Positions 1-9,150 of a stretch of 64,000 nt of DNA are shown one piece after another; position 1 is the first letter of the stretch; every line of letters starts with the position of its first letter. The stretch lies in NCBI GenBank assembly GCA_037444305.1, contig JBBIMP010000024.1:1-64000 (forward strand), written 5' to 3'. A model generated the notes under the pieces. It searched no databases. It was not told the DNA's origin and worked only from the letters and a program-made list of their open reading frames with translations. The stretch comes from JBBIMP01 sp037444305 (GTDB taxonomy: Bacteria; Acidobacteriota; UBA6911). The translations under genes and the position numbers were made by a program.

Positions 1-55
1 CTATCGTCCCGATGTTGACATGCGGCTTGCTGCGATCGAATTTTTCCTTGGCCAT
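1..55 (-). CDS. tuf: Elongation factor Tu, N-terminal fragment at window edge
   Basis: Only the first 18 codons are inside the window, read leftward off its edge. The translation MAKEKFDRSKPHVNIGTI is the almost invariant bacterial EF-Tu N terminus, ending just before the first GTP-binding loop. An AGGAG ribosome-binding site lies about seven bases upstream of the ATG. EF-Tu carries aminoacyl-tRNA to the ribosome as a GTPase. It follows four tRNA genes in the same direction, the arrangement known from Escherichia coli thrU-tyrU-glyT-thrT-tufB, so it is probably co-transcribed with them. The rest of the gene is outside the window. Confidence 0.93.
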   Translation of the reverse strand, partial: MAKEKFDRSKPHVNIGTI

Positions 56-144
56 TGGCTTCTCCTGGTTTTTCTGCCGGGCAGCCGCCCGATCGTTCGA
101 CTGCCGCGATGTCTTTCCCTACGAACCTGGTGCGCGTCGCTTTC

Positions 145-220
<76 letters not shown>

Positions 221-230
221 TAATATCTTT

Positions 231-306
231 TGGAGCGGGAGACGGGACTCGAACCCGCGACCAATAGCTTGGAAGGCTATGACTCTGCCAACTGAGTTAC
301 TCCCGC
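231..306 (-). tRNA. tRNA-Gly (anticodon TCC)
   Basis: A 76-base cloverleaf with acceptor GCGGGAG/CTCCCGC, discriminator T and encoded CCA. The anticodon arm ATAGC-CTTCCAA-GCTAT gives anticodon TCC. It lies ten bases from the neighbouring tRNA-Thr and matches E. coli glyT in order. Confidence 0.96.
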
Positions 307-321
307 CCTTAGAAAAATCGA

Positions 322-409
322 TGGTGGAGAGGGAAGGATTCGAACCTTCGTAGTCCCGAAGGACGCTGGGTTTACAGCCCAGTGCCATTAACCGCTCGAC
401 CACCTCTCC
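322..409 (-). tRNA. tRNA-Tyr (anticodon GTA)
   Basis: An 88-base class II tRNA with a long variable arm, acceptor GGAGAGG/CCTCTCC, discriminator A and encoded CCA. The anticodon arm CTGGG-CTGTAAA-CCCAG gives GTA. It matches E. coli tyrU in order. Confidence 0.96.
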
Positions 410-641
410 ACGAACCAAAGCCGACAACCCGGGCAGGCACGCGGATCTTCGCTCCCGGGGTCTCTCTGGGGGTGGGTACCCGGGTGAAATTCTTCCGCAC
501 GATCAACCCGGGCTGAGAGTGAAACCTGAGTCCTGTAATCGCCGCCCCGACCCTATCCGCCAGCCTGACTTCCGGCCCGGACCGCCCTGTTCCCGCACCC
601 GCCGTCGCTGCGGAAACCGCGGTGTCCGGCTCGACCATACC

Positions 642-717
642 TGGAGCTGGCGAGAGGATTTGAACCCCCGACCCGCTGATTACAAATCAGCTGCTCTACC
701 AACTGAGCTACGCCAGC
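642..717 (-). tRNA. tRNA-Thr (anticodon TGT)
   Basis: A 76-base cloverleaf starting GCTGGCG and ending in encoded CCA. The anticodon arm GCTGA-TTTGTAA-TCAGC gives TGT. It is first in the tRNA-tuf transcript, about nine bases after the predicted start of transcription. The 232 bases between it and tRNA-Tyr show no gene, which is a longer spacer than elsewhere in this cluster. Confidence 0.96.
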
Positions 718-732
718 GTCGACAAAGCGGAC

Positions 733-761
733 AGTTTAGCACCGTCAAACCGCACGTGCAA
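733..761 (-). promoter_or_regulatory. Sigma-70-type promoter of the tRNA-tuf operon
   Basis: On the minus strand, TTGCAC (positions 761-756) and TAAACT (738-733) are separated by exactly 17 bases. The predicted start of transcription is near 726, just before tRNA-Thr(TGT). Confidence 0.7.
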
Positions 762-905
762 CCAAAAAAATCCCGCCGCTCCGGACAACCGGCACATATT
801 AGCAGATGCTTCGCTTTCGTGCGAGGGCGGCCGTAACAAAACTGCCGTGGGCCGGGCGCCGCGGAGGGCCGCAGCATGATCCCTTCCCTGCCCGAGTTCG
901 TCACG

Positions 906-2774
906 TCAGGGGGGAGCCCGAAGGCCGGCCCCCACCGCCTCCACGTTGCGCCTGGCGTCCGCGAAATCCGGCTTGAGCCGCACGGCCGCCACGAACGCAT
1001 CGTACGCCTCGCGAACCCGTCCGAGACTGTAAAGCGCAATGCCCAGGTTGTTGTAAGCTTCGGCGTAGTCGGGCTTGAGCCGGATGGTCTCGGCATACAC
1101 CGAGACCGCCTCCTCCAGGTTTCCCTGCCCGGCGAGGGCGATCCCCAGGTTGTAGTGTGCCTCGACGTGGTCGGGTTTGAGGCGGATAGCTTCCTTGTAT
1201 CTTCCGGCAGCCTCCGCAACAAGTCCGCAGGCATAGAGAGCGACCCCCAAGTTGTAATGCGCTTGGGCATAAGCGGGATCAATCCCAACAGCCTTCTCAT
1301 AGTGCAAAACGGCTTCATCGACTCTGCCTAGAGTATAGAGGGAGGAGCCCATGTTATTGAGCATGGCCGCCATCCCGGGGGCAATGCGCAGGCCTTTCCG
1401 GTAGTAATCCAACGCGGCCTGATGCTCTCCCTTGGCCGCGCTGAGGGTTCCGAGGACGTAAAATGCCATGTAATTCTGCGGGCTGATCTTCAGGACGTAC
1501 TCGAAGAGGCGGCTGCTGTCCTTCCACCGGCTGACCTGAAACCAGGTCTTTACGGACAAGGCGAGGATTAGGATCACGGCCGCTGTTCCAGCCATCCGCA
1601 TCGAAGCCTTCCACCTCACCAGCAGCTCGTGCATCCCCCAGGCAACTCCCACAAAGATCCCTATCAACGGAATATAGGAGTAACGATCCGCCATGGACTG
1701 GGCTCCGACCTGCACCAGCCCGATTACCGGCACAAGGGCTCCCACGTACCAGAACCATGCAACGGGGAGGTACGCAAAACGCGAGCCGAACCTCACAACC
1801 AGGAAACTGATGCAGGCCAGTACCAGCCCGGCCGCGGCCAACTTCCAGTTCGCCTGGGATTCGGCCGGATATGGGTAGAAGGGACTCAGCCCCGCCGGCC
1901 ATAACGTTTTGAGAAGGTATTCGGCGTAAGAATGGACTGCGTTCTCGAGGCGCAACGGAAGCGGAATGTCCCGGACCTGAACAACAGATCCGCCCGCCCG
2001 TTGAACGTAAAAAGTGACGACGCTGGAGATCGATGTGAGCACAAAGAAAGGGATCTTCTCACCAACCAGCCTCGGAAGCCGGGCAAGGAACTGGCGCAGC
2101 CCGGAGCGTTGCGGATAGGCTCCACCCTTCTGAAGGCTCGCCTCCGCGGAATAGCGTCCCAGCGGCCAGTAATCCAGCAACAGCATCAAGAACGGCAGCG
2201 TGACCAGCATCGGTTTGCACATGAGGCCCAGCGCGAACAGACAGAGCGCGGCCACGTACCACTTGGCCGCAGCATGCCGGGCATACCTGGCATAGGCAAT
2301 GAGCGCCAGCATTAGAAATAGCGTACTCAAGACATCTTTTCGTTCGGAAATCCAGGCCACCGACTCGACGTGAAGCGGGTGCAGCGCGAAGAGGGCGGCG
2401 CAGAACGCGCTTCGCCAACTGCTGCCGGTTATGTACCAAAGTACATAAAAGAGCAGCAGTGCGTTGAGAATGTGAAATAGGACATTGACCAGATGTTGAG
2501 GCCCGGGGTTACTGCCGAACAGCTGTATGTCCAGCATGTGCGACAGCCAGGTCAGCGGGTGCCAGTTGGCCGCGTGCCCGCTCGTGAACGCCCAGATGAA
2601 ACTGCTCCAGGTCAGACCGCCGAGAACACGTGGATTGTTGAAGACATAATCGCTGTCATCGAGGTAGATGTAATCGTGCCAGTATGTACGGAAATAAACG
2701 GCGGCCACTAGAGCCGCGAGCAAAAGACATATCAGGAGTGCACGCCGTCCGGCGCGCGTATCGGCTGTTTCCAT
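906..2774 (-). CDS. TMTC-like membrane protein with C-terminal TPR repeats (putative GT-C glycosyltransferase)
   Basis: A protein of about 622 residues. Residues 1-390 are hydrophobic with many membrane segments. The first external loop carries an acidic motif (LDDSDYVFNN) followed by HPLTWLSHMLD and the block FALHPLHVESVAWISERKD, which are hallmarks of the eukaryotic TMTC O-mannosyltransferases and their bacterial relatives. Five TPR units follow (about 430-600), each ending in IRLKPD-like motifs. By family analogy it may transfer sugar from a lipid carrier to secreted protein or glycan; the substrate is unknown. It is the last gene of the leftward glycan block and a paralogue of the gene at 13952-16231. 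I chose the ATG at 2774 over an in-frame TTG at 2807; neither has a strong ribosome-binding site. Confidence 0.8.
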   Translation of the reverse strand: METADTRAGRRALLICLLLAALVAAVYFRTYWHDYIYLDDSDYVFNNPRVLGGLTWSSFIWAFTSGHAANWHPLTWLSHMLDIQLFGSNPGPQHLVNVLFHILNALLLFYVLWYITGSSWRSAFCAALFALHPLHVESVAWISERKDVLSTLFLMLALIAYARYARHAAAKWYVAALCLFALGLMCKPMLVTLPFLMLLLDYWPLGRYSAEASLQKGGAYPQRSGLRQFLARLPRLVGEKIPFFVLTSISSVVTFYVQRAGGSVVQVRDIPLPLRLENAVHSYAEYLLKTLWPAGLSPFYPYPAESQANWKLAAAGLVLACISFLVVRFGSRFAYLPVAWFWYVGALVPVIGLVQVGAQSMADRYSYIPLIGIFVGVAWGMHELLVRWKASMRMAGTAAVILILALSVKTWFQVSRWKDSSRLFEYVLKISPQNYMAFYVLGTLSAAKGEHQAALDYYRKGLRIAPGMAAMLNNMGSSLYTLGRVDEAVLHYEKAVGIDPAYAQAHYNLGVALYACGLVAEAAGRYKEAIRLKPDHVEAHYNLGIALAGQGNLEEAVSVYAETIRLKPDYAEAYNNLGIALYSLGRVREAYDAFVAAVRLKPDFADARRNVEAVGAGLRAPP

Positions 2775-2953
2775 CTGTCTGTTTGCCGTGCTCCCGTGGC
2801 GTAGCAAAACTGTGATCGTTCTCCCTCACCGCATCATCGCTCGCCACGGCCTGAGCTTATACTCGCCCGATCGCCGAGCCGGGGCAGGAGGGCTTAGGGG
2901 CATAGCGTGGCAGGCCGTCCCGGTTTTCATGTCCGGGCCGGATTCCGCGGCCG

Positions 2954-4096
2954 CTACGACGGGAGTAGGCCCAGCCGGCACAAGATCCTGTACAAAAATG
3001 CATGCCTGATCCTTGCTAACCTTAGGGCGACACGCTCCAGTTCTGAGTTTACGCGCTCGATTTCAGCATCCCTGGCAGCCACTGTCCGCTCGAGGTCTTG
3101 CGCCCACTGAGTCCGTTCCTCAAACTCCGACTGCAGTTTCGTCAGGAGATGGTCCCGCTTGCCGATCTCCGTCTTCAGCTCTTCCTGCAGGTCCCGGATC
3201 GTTTCATCCCGCTCGTGGACTTCATCCTCGGTTCGTGCGAGCGTCTGGTGAAGCTTTTCCACGCGCGCCTCCAGGCCCCGGCCCCACTCGCCAAGCGCCT
3301 GGATTTCCGAATTCAGCCGGCGGATCTCCGCCTGTGCCTCGTCCCTTGCCGCGTCCCACTCGGCAAAGAGCCCGTCGGTCGGGTCAAGGTAGGCGGATTC
3401 GCGCAGGACCATGGCCGCCCGCGGGTCTCGACGGCACAGCGCCACGAAGTACATGGCCTCCGCCGGCACCCGCTCCCGCTCCGGAACGGGCCTGGTAATG
3501 ATCTCCTGCGGCCGGGCGCCGCCGCCTTCCCAGCAGATGAGGGATCCCGCTCTGATTCGCTGATGCCCCAGTTCCACCTGGCTGAAGTGCCGCCGCAGCA
3601 GCGCCAGAAACTCTTCCCGGTAGAACTCCTTCACGTGAAAGGGATTGGCATAGCCCCGCGCGTCCGAATACTCCGCCTTGTTGGGCGTGGAGATCAGCGC
3701 CAGGCCGTCCGGTCGCATCACCCGGGCGATTTCCGCGGTCAGCTTCTCCGCATCTTCGAGGTGCTCGAGCGCCTCCATGGCCACTACCAGGTCGACCGAA
3801 GCGTCGGCGAGGGGGAGCCGGAGAGCGTCCCCCTGCAGAAAGAGCAGGTTCTCCCCGGCGTAGGTTTCCCGCGCCTGCCTCAGGGCTTCGCCGTGGAGTT
3901 CCACTGCGAGAACCGACCGGGCGGCCCGGGCCAGCAGGGCCGCTCCGTACCCCTGACCCGAGGCCACATCGAGGACGGTTTTGCCGGCGGCCAGCGGCAG
4001 CGCCAGCAGGTAGCGGTGCAGATGCTCGTAAGCCATCTGGCAGCCGCCCGTCCCCGGGATGAATCGCTCGCCGGTGAAATCCCGGGATTCCTTCAC
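2954..4096 (-). CDS. SAM-dependent methyltransferase with C-terminal coiled coil
   Basis: About 380 residues. Residues 40-200 form a class I methyltransferase: motif I VLDVASGQGYG, then VVAMEALEHLEDA and an MRPDGLALISTPN post-motif. Residues 265-370 are rich in charged heptads (ERTQWAQDLERTVAARD), predicting a long coiled coil, an architecture seen in methyltransferases that cap or measure surface polysaccharide chains. The GTG start at 4096 overlaps the stop of the upstream lipoprotein gene by four bases (GTGA), with GGGAGG just ahead, so the two are translationally coupled. The acceptor sugar cannot be inferred. A longer reading frame reaches upstream, but that part overlaps the lipoprotein and is not convincing. 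Confidence 0.82.
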   Translation of the reverse strand: MKESRDFTGERFIPGTGGCQMAYEHLHRYLLALPLAAGKTVLDVASGQGYGAALLARAARSVLAVELHGEALRQARETYAGENLLFLQGDALRLPLADASVDLVVAMEALEHLEDAEKLTAEIARVMRPDGLALISTPNKAEYSDARGYANPFHVKEFYREEFLALLRRHFSQVELGHQRIRAGSLICWEGGGARPQEIITRPVPERERVPAEAMYFVALCRRDPRAAMVLRESAYLDPTDGLFAEWDAARDEAQAEIRRLNSEIQALGEWGRGLEARVEKLHQTLARTEDEVHERDETIRDLQEELKTEIGKRDHLLTKLQSEFEERTQWAQDLERTVAARDAEIERVNSELERVALRLARIRHAFLYRILCRLGLLPS

Positions 4097-4653
4097 AGCC
4101 CACCTCCCGTGAGCAGGCGCGGCGCGGCCAGCGCCAGCCAGTCCCCCGCCAGGTCTCCCTGCGGTCCTGCGGAGGCGCGGATCCTGAGCACCACGTCGCC
4201 GCCCTCCACCGGTGCCAACGGCACCGACAACGCCGTCCACTCCCTGTCGGCGCTCCGCCGCGCGGCATCGAACGTCCGGCTGTACAACTCCCGCTCGATC
4301 CCATCCACAACGAGCAGGATCTCCATCCTCACGCCGTCGCCTATATTAAAAACCGGCGCGGCGCGCATTTGGAGCACCGCGCCGCCTCGGAGCGCCGGCA
4401 CGCGGGCCTCCACGGCGGCGGGGGCGATCAGAACGTCGGCCTCCTCCCTGGTGCCTTTTCGGGTCACGGGCAGGCCGCGCCTGAAGGCCTCCCCATCGGT
4501 GCCGGCAGCCGGCGCCAGGATAGCGGCCAGGTCCAGCGCACCGGCCCGCTCCTCCCTCGCCTTCGGCGCCGTCGCCCCGGAGCAGGCGGCCAGGACGGAC
4601 GCCAGGATTGCGCCCGCCCACAGCATCCGTCCCCCGGTTCCCGCGGCGCTCAT
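4093..4653 (-). CDS. Predicted lipoprotein with beta-sandwich domain
   Basis: 186 residues. After a short basic N terminus comes a hydrophobic stretch ending in a lipobox (SVLAAC, Cys about residue 24), so it should be lipidated. Residues 80-180 alternate hydrophobic and polar positions as in beta-sandwich, carbohydrate-binding-like folds (DREWTALSVPLAPVEGG). The ATG overlaps the stop of the preceding membrane glycosyltransferase (ATGA), and its stop overlaps the next methyltransferase start, so it sits inside a tightly coupled operon. Its C-terminal half resembles the last 60 residues of the upstream glycosyltransferase. Function unknown; a periplasmic role in glycan handling is an inference. 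Confidence 0.7.
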   Translation of the reverse strand: MSAAGTGGRMLWAGAILASVLAACSGATAPKAREERAGALDLAAILAPAAGTDGEAFRRGLPVTRKGTREEADVLIAPAAVEARVPALRGGAVLQMRAAPVFNIGDGVRMEILLVVDGIERELYSRTFDAARRSADREWTALSVPLAPVEGGDVVLRIRASAGPQGDLAGDWLALAAPRLLTGGGL

Positions 4654-6782
4654 TTCACCTCCGCCAGGACGGACTCCGCGAAAATGCCGGCGGCATCTCC
4701 GGCGCCGTCGAAGAAAAGCTCCAGGTACAGCCGCTCATTCTGCGCCGGTTGCAGCGTCAGGCGCAAGGGCTTCCAGTCCCGCCCGCCCGCCGCGTCGGGC
4801 GCCAACCGGCAGCCCGCCGAATCGACAACGCGCTGCAGCGCGTCCAGCTGGGCCGCCCGGCAGAAATATTCCCCGTCCGCCCCTCCCGCTCCGCCCGGGG
4901 CGATGCCGCACATCAGCTCGATGACCACCGGTGTCTCCGCGATCCATTCGTACCGAATCCGGGTGCCGGCGCGCGCCATCAGGGCCGGTCGGCGCCGGCC
5001 CCGGATTTCCGCGAAAGCCGCCCACGGGGAGTGCGGATCCCGGCTTTCGATTTCCGCCCAGGGGAGCCTCTCGAGCAGGAAACTCACCTGGCGGATGTCC
5101 ACCTCCTCGAGGTTCCTCCAGGAGAGGGTGAAGGGCAGGAGGCCCCATCCCGTGGAGTAGAATCCCGCCGGCGTTTTTTCGTCCAGCAGCCGCAGCGGCG
5201 TGCGGGGCGCCAGGGCGAGCGTCTGCACGTGCGCCGTCATCGAATCGAGTCCCGCCGGGATTTCGTAAGGCAGCGCCATCCTGGGCCGCACGATGTAGCT
5301 GCCGCCCTCCACCCTGGTCTCGTCCGCCGGAAGCAGCTCGGCGCCGCGGCTGCGCGCGTAATATCGGAAGCCCCATTCCCCGCCGAACCAGGTCTTGAAT
5401 CCGCGAGTGACCCGCTCGGCTTCGAGCGCCGCCTGCCGGTAGACCCGGGCAGCCTCCAGGTCGGCGTGCGACAGGAGCAGCCCCCAGGCCAGCGTCACGA
5501 TCAGCGTGCCGCTGGCGACCATGGAGACGCTGAAGAGCGGCGGGCTCGCGCGGCGGTATTCCCCCACCTCCGCGAGCTCCAGGGTCCGGAAAAAGCAGAT
5601 CAGCACCGGCGGCACGAGCGGCAAGATGTAACGCGCCGATCCTTCCGTGAAGACCAGCAGGCAGCCGGCGGCGACGCCGAAATACCAGAGCCCGAGAAAC
5701 TGTCCCGGCAGTCCGTGGAACTCCGGGATCCCCTCCCCGCCGAGCACAGCCTTTGCGGCCATTACCGCCATCTGCACCATGACCGCTCCGCCGGCCGCCA
5801 GGCCGATTGCGAAGAGGATCTGCTCCACGAATCCGTATTCGGGCACCACGAGGCGCGCGGCATAGACCGCTGCGAGCGCGCCCACGGCCGCCACCCTTCC
5901 CTTGTGGCCGCGCGCGAACACTGCCAGCAGGAAAAGCGGAAAAACGACGAGCCACCCCTGGTACTGCAGCAGCGCGAGCATTTTCGTCCAGAGCGCCTCG
6001 GCCGACAGCGCGTGCCTGGACTGCACGTACCCGACAGTGTCGCCCAGGATCATCCGGCCATAGTGCAGATAGTTCAGCCAGAGCCACCCCGCCATCGCGG
6101 CCGGCGGCAGCGCCAGCGCCAGCCAGCCGGCCGGCCCCCCGCGCTTGCGGATCTGGTAGAAGCCCAGAAGCGGCGTCAGCGCCAGCGACAGGTAGCTCGT
6201 AAAGACCGCGGCGGTCTGAAACACGGCGCTGGCGGCAAACAGGCTCCGGCTCCGCCGGTCCGAGGCATAGGCGAACGCCGCGATCGCGGCCAGCCACCAG
6301 GCCAGGTTGGGCAGGTCCGTCATCAGGTTGTGCCCCATGACCATGAACACCGGAGAACCGGCGAGCACTAGCGCCGGCCACAGCGGCCGGCCGAGAAAGC
6401 GGGCGGCGAGGAAGTAGAACGAGAATGCCGCGAGGAGCGGGAAGGGCAGCGCGGCGAGGTGGTAGATCCACTCCCTCCCCTCCCGCTCGCCGAACAGGGC
6501 CTGCAGCAGCGCCAGGAAATAGGTCTGCAGCGGGGGGTGGGAGTGGGATCCCATGTCGGGGAGGGACTCGCCGTGAAACCGGTAGGGCAGGTCGTTCGGG
6601 AAGAGCGGCTTCTGCAGGGCGTTCCGCGCCATGTCCATGTAGAAGCTGTCGTCCATGTGAAACGGCTGGTCGAGGAACGGCAACGAACACGCGGCCACCG
6701 CCAGGAACAGCAGCGCCAGGTCGCGCGGGGCGCGGCTGAGCTTCGAGTACCCGGGAAGAGGCGGCAGTGTGAAACCGGTCAT
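4650..6782 (-). CDS. GT-C family integral membrane glycosyltransferase with C-terminal beta domain
   Basis: 710 residues. The N-terminal 400 or so carry about ten membrane helices. The first loop has the acidic pair typical of ArnT/PMT-like (GT39/GT83) enzymes (FHMDDSFYMDMARNALQ), followed by SHPPLQTYFLALL. These enzymes transfer sugar from polyprenyl-phosphate carriers on the outer face of the membrane. Residues 430-710 are soluble and beta-rich, with a C-terminal module resembling the adjacent lipoprotein. It starts three bases after the upstream stop and ends overlapping the lipoprotein start. Substrate and acceptor are unknown. Confidence 0.8.
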   Translation of the reverse strand: MTGFTLPPLPGYSKLSRAPRDLALLFLAVAACSLPFLDQPFHMDDSFYMDMARNALQKPLFPNDLPYRFHGESLPDMGSHSHPPLQTYFLALLQALFGEREGREWIYHLAALPFPLLAAFSFYFLAARFLGRPLWPALVLAGSPVFMVMGHNLMTDLPNLAWWLAAIAAFAYASDRRSRSLFAASAVFQTAAVFTSYLSLALTPLLGFYQIRKRGGPAGWLALALPPAAMAGWLWLNYLHYGRMILGDTVGYVQSRHALSAEALWTKMLALLQYQGWLVVFPLFLLAVFARGHKGRVAAVGALAAVYAARLVVPEYGFVEQILFAIGLAAGGAVMVQMAVMAAKAVLGGEGIPEFHGLPGQFLGLWYFGVAAGCLLVFTEGSARYILPLVPPVLICFFRTLELAEVGEYRRASPPLFSVSMVASGTLIVTLAWGLLLSHADLEAARVYRQAALEAERVTRGFKTWFGGEWGFRYYARSRGAELLPADETRVEGGSYIVRPRMALPYEIPAGLDSMTAHVQTLALAPRTPLRLLDEKTPAGFYSTGWGLLPFTLSWRNLEEVDIRQVSFLLERLPWAEIESRDPHSPWAAFAEIRGRRRPALMARAGTRIRYEWIAETPVVIELMCGIAPGGAGGADGEYFCRAAQLDALQRVVDSAGCRLAPDAAGGRDWKPLRLTLQPAQNERLYLELFFDGAGDAAGIFAESVLAEVK

Positions 6783-6785
6783 TGC

Positions 6786-8399
6786 TCACTCCCCTCCCGT
6801 CTCCCGCCGCACGAAGTAAAGCCGGGCGGAGTCACCGTTGGGCAGAACCCAGATGCCGAGGAGCAGGAAGGTGCCGTGCTCGTCCATTATGATGCGGTTC
6901 AGCGCCGGACTTTCGACCGTCGTCCAGGGCATCCCCTGCTCGCCTTCGGTCATCAGGGCATAGTTGAAACCGTCGAAGGACCCGACCCCCGCCGCGGCCG
7001 ACTGCGGGTGGTCGATTCTGGCACTCATTCCGGACAAGCGTGCCTCCAGCGTGAAACTGGCGGCGTTGAATCGCGGGAGATCGGGCACGATGGCGAGCGA
7101 AGCCTCCAGTGCGCCGGCGTGTGAGTGCCGGCGGACCTCATCGAGGATCTCTCCCAGCTTCCAGTCCTCGCGCCGGGGTTTGCCCAGAATGTGAAAATAG
7201 TGCTGGGTGTAGAGATTCCAGTCCCAGCGCAGTGAGCCCTGATAGCCTCGGGCGAGAACCACCTGCTGCGGGAGCCAGGCGACCCCGAAGCTTACGGCAT
7301 AGGCCTGCGCGAGCAACAGCGCCGCCAGCAGGCCCTGGCCAACGAGAGCCGCCCGGGAGTATCCCCATGAGGCGACCCATGCGCCGCAGACGATCGCCAG
7401 CAGACCGAGCAGCGGCATGGTGAAGCGCGGGTCCTTGGTCCGGAGCAGCGTCATGGCAAGCCACCCGCCGGCAATGGCCACGGCCAGGAACCGGCCGTCC
7501 CGGATCAGTTGCCGGCGCCAGGCGAACCAGCAGGCCGCCGCCGTCAGCGCGAAGAGAATCCCGAAGAACTGATATCCCTCCAGCAGCCTCAGGTAATAGA
7601 TGAGCGACTGGAAGGAAAGCACCGGCGGTTCTCCCTCCCGGGCGCCGATGCGCATGTTTTCCCCGAAGTAGCGAACCAGTCCGGGCAGGTTGGGAACATA
7701 CCACAGGCCGGCGCCGATGCCGGCGATCAGGATGGCATCGGCCTTGTGCACCATCCGGTCCGCGTGATGCCAGAGCCGGCGCCGCAAGGCGACGTAAGCC
7801 AGCGGGAGCAGCAGGAAGCCGGCAAAGAGCCACTTGGTGAGCATTCCCAGCGCCGCGGCGCAGCCGAAGGCCAGCGCGGCGCGCCGGTCGGCGAAGCCGT
7901 CCGATTTCCACAGCGCCAGCAGCGCGGCCGCCACCCACGCCGACATCCAGTAGTCGAGGATCGTCTCGCGCGACATCCAGACCATGTAGGGGGCGAAAGC
8001 GGTGATGAAAGCGGCCCAGCGCGCCGCCGCCCTGCCGGCCATGGCCTCGGCCAGCTCGTGAACGGACCAGAGCAGAATGAAAGTGGCCGGGAGGTTGGCC
8101 AGCGCGGCTATGCGCGGGTCGGGGTGGAACAGCGCGAAGAGGGCCGCGATCACGAGGTGCACGAACGGCGGGTAGTTGCCGGATCGCGCCCATGGGCGGA
8201 TCGCGGGTTCCTCCCCGGCCGCCCCCGGCAGGTAGTTGAGCGCGTAACTCTGGTGCAGCGCCATGTCCCACACCGGCGGGCGCGTGTCCCTGGCCAGCCA
8301 GAGAAGATTGCCGGCCCACAACGCCGCGGTCAGCAGGCAGGCGGCGGCGAATCCCCCCCTGCGGTCCAGCCAACGCTGCCAGGCCGGCGCCGATGGCAT
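6786..8399 (-). CDS. GT-C family integral membrane glycosyltransferase (PMT/ArnT-like)
   Basis: 537 residues with some ten predicted membrane segments. After the first helix (LLTAALWAGNLLWLA) comes the acidic loop motif PPVWDMALHQSYALN, and later a periplasmic SGNYPPFVH motif, both common in GT39-type polyprenyl-phosphate-dependent transferases. The ATG at 8399 shares one base with the stop of the upstream methyltransferase (TGATG), giving strong support for this start over longer open frame upstream. The C-terminal 130 residues are mostly soluble. It belongs to the leftward glycan operon; the sugar is unknown. Confidence 0.8.
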   Translation of the reverse strand: MPSAPAWQRWLDRRGGFAAACLLTAALWAGNLLWLARDTRPPVWDMALHQSYALNYLPGAAGEEPAIRPWARSGNYPPFVHLVIAALFALFHPDPRIAALANLPATFILLWSVHELAEAMAGRAAARWAAFITAFAPYMVWMSRETILDYWMSAWVAAALLALWKSDGFADRRAALAFGCAAALGMLTKWLFAGFLLLPLAYVALRRRLWHHADRMVHKADAILIAGIGAGLWYVPNLPGLVRYFGENMRIGAREGEPPVLSFQSLIYYLRLLEGYQFFGILFALTAAACWFAWRRQLIRDGRFLAVAIAGGWLAMTLLRTKDPRFTMPLLGLLAIVCGAWVASWGYSRAALVGQGLLAALLLAQAYAVSFGVAWLPQQVVLARGYQGSLRWDWNLYTQHYFHILGKPRREDWKLGEILDEVRRHSHAGALEASLAIVPDLPRFNAASFTLEARLSGMSARIDHPQSAAAGVGSFDGFNYALMTEGEQGMPWTTVESPALNRIIMDEHGTFLLLGIWVLPNGDSARLYFVRRETGGE

Positions 8400-9118
8400 C
8401 ACGTCGACTCCCGGGTGGCCCTCAGCCGGAAGCCGAGGGAGAAGTTCTTCGTGCGGTCCAGGCCGTCCAGGAAGTGCAGGACCAGCGGCAGGAGGAGACC
8501 GAGCAGCGGCGCCAGCGGAACGAAGAGCAGCCAGCGCCACCCCCCCTGGAACACGGACAGCAGGTTCAGGCACCGCCTGGCGCAGACCCGGAAGATCCCG
8601 CCGACCGGCTCGAGCAGGTCGAGCCTGAAGGGAAGGCCTTCGAAGAGAAGTCGCGCCCCATAGCGGGTGAAGCGCCAGTAGTCGTGCGGGGCCTGGTGCT
8701 CCTCCCAGAGGAAGGGGATCACCATGTACAGCGTTGCGCCCGGGCGCAGCACCCGGGCGAACTCGGCGATCACCCGGCCAGGATTGCGCGTGTGCTCGAG
8801 CACGACCATGCACAGGGCCGCGTCGACCGAGGCCGCGGCGAAGGGCAGATTCTCGAGGTCGGCCCTGGCGTCGAGCCGCGAGTAGTTCCAGGCCGAGTCC
8901 CCGACGCCGGCGTCGACCGCCAGGTAGCGGCCGCGACTGAAATGGCGCCGGTGGCGTCCCTCGCCCGCCCCTGCGTCCAGCACCCGCTGTCCATCCCGCA
9001 GGCCGGCGGCTGCCGCCCGCACCTCCGACTCGATCGCCTCCTGGAAGGGATCCAGCCAGGCGAGCAGAAACCGGGGCAGGAGCTTTTCAGCTGCGGCTTT
9101 CAGTCGCGGGTTGAGCAA
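8399..9118 (-). CDS. Class I SAM-dependent methyltransferase
   Basis: 239 residues. Motif I is RVLDAGAGEGRHR (about residues 45-57), motif II YLAVDAG, then LENLPFAAASVDAALCMVVLE with the usual HTRNP and VLRPGATLYMVIPF post motifs. The YWRFTRYG segment is typical of methyltransferases next to glycosyltransferases. The start appears to be TTG at 9118, with GGAGAG eight bases upstream. The C terminus has a hydrophobic stretch (LLFVPLAPLLGLLLPLVL) that could attach it to the membrane. Probably modifies a sugar or lipid intermediate of the surrounding glycan pathway. Confidence 0.8.
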   Translation of the reverse strand: MLNPRLKAAAEKLLPRFLLAWLDPFQEAIESEVRAAAAGLRDGQRVLDAGAGEGRHRRHFSRGRYLAVDAGVGDSAWNYSRLDARADLENLPFAAASVDAALCMVVLEHTRNPGRVIAEFARVLRPGATLYMVIPFLWEEHQAPHDYWRFTRYGARLLFEGLPFRLDLLEPVGGIFRVCARRCLNLLSVFQGGWRWLLFVPLAPLLGLLLPLVLHFLDGLDRTKNFSLGFRLRATREST

Positions 9119-9150
9119 TGGTCAGACTCTCCAATACATGAATATCCCGG

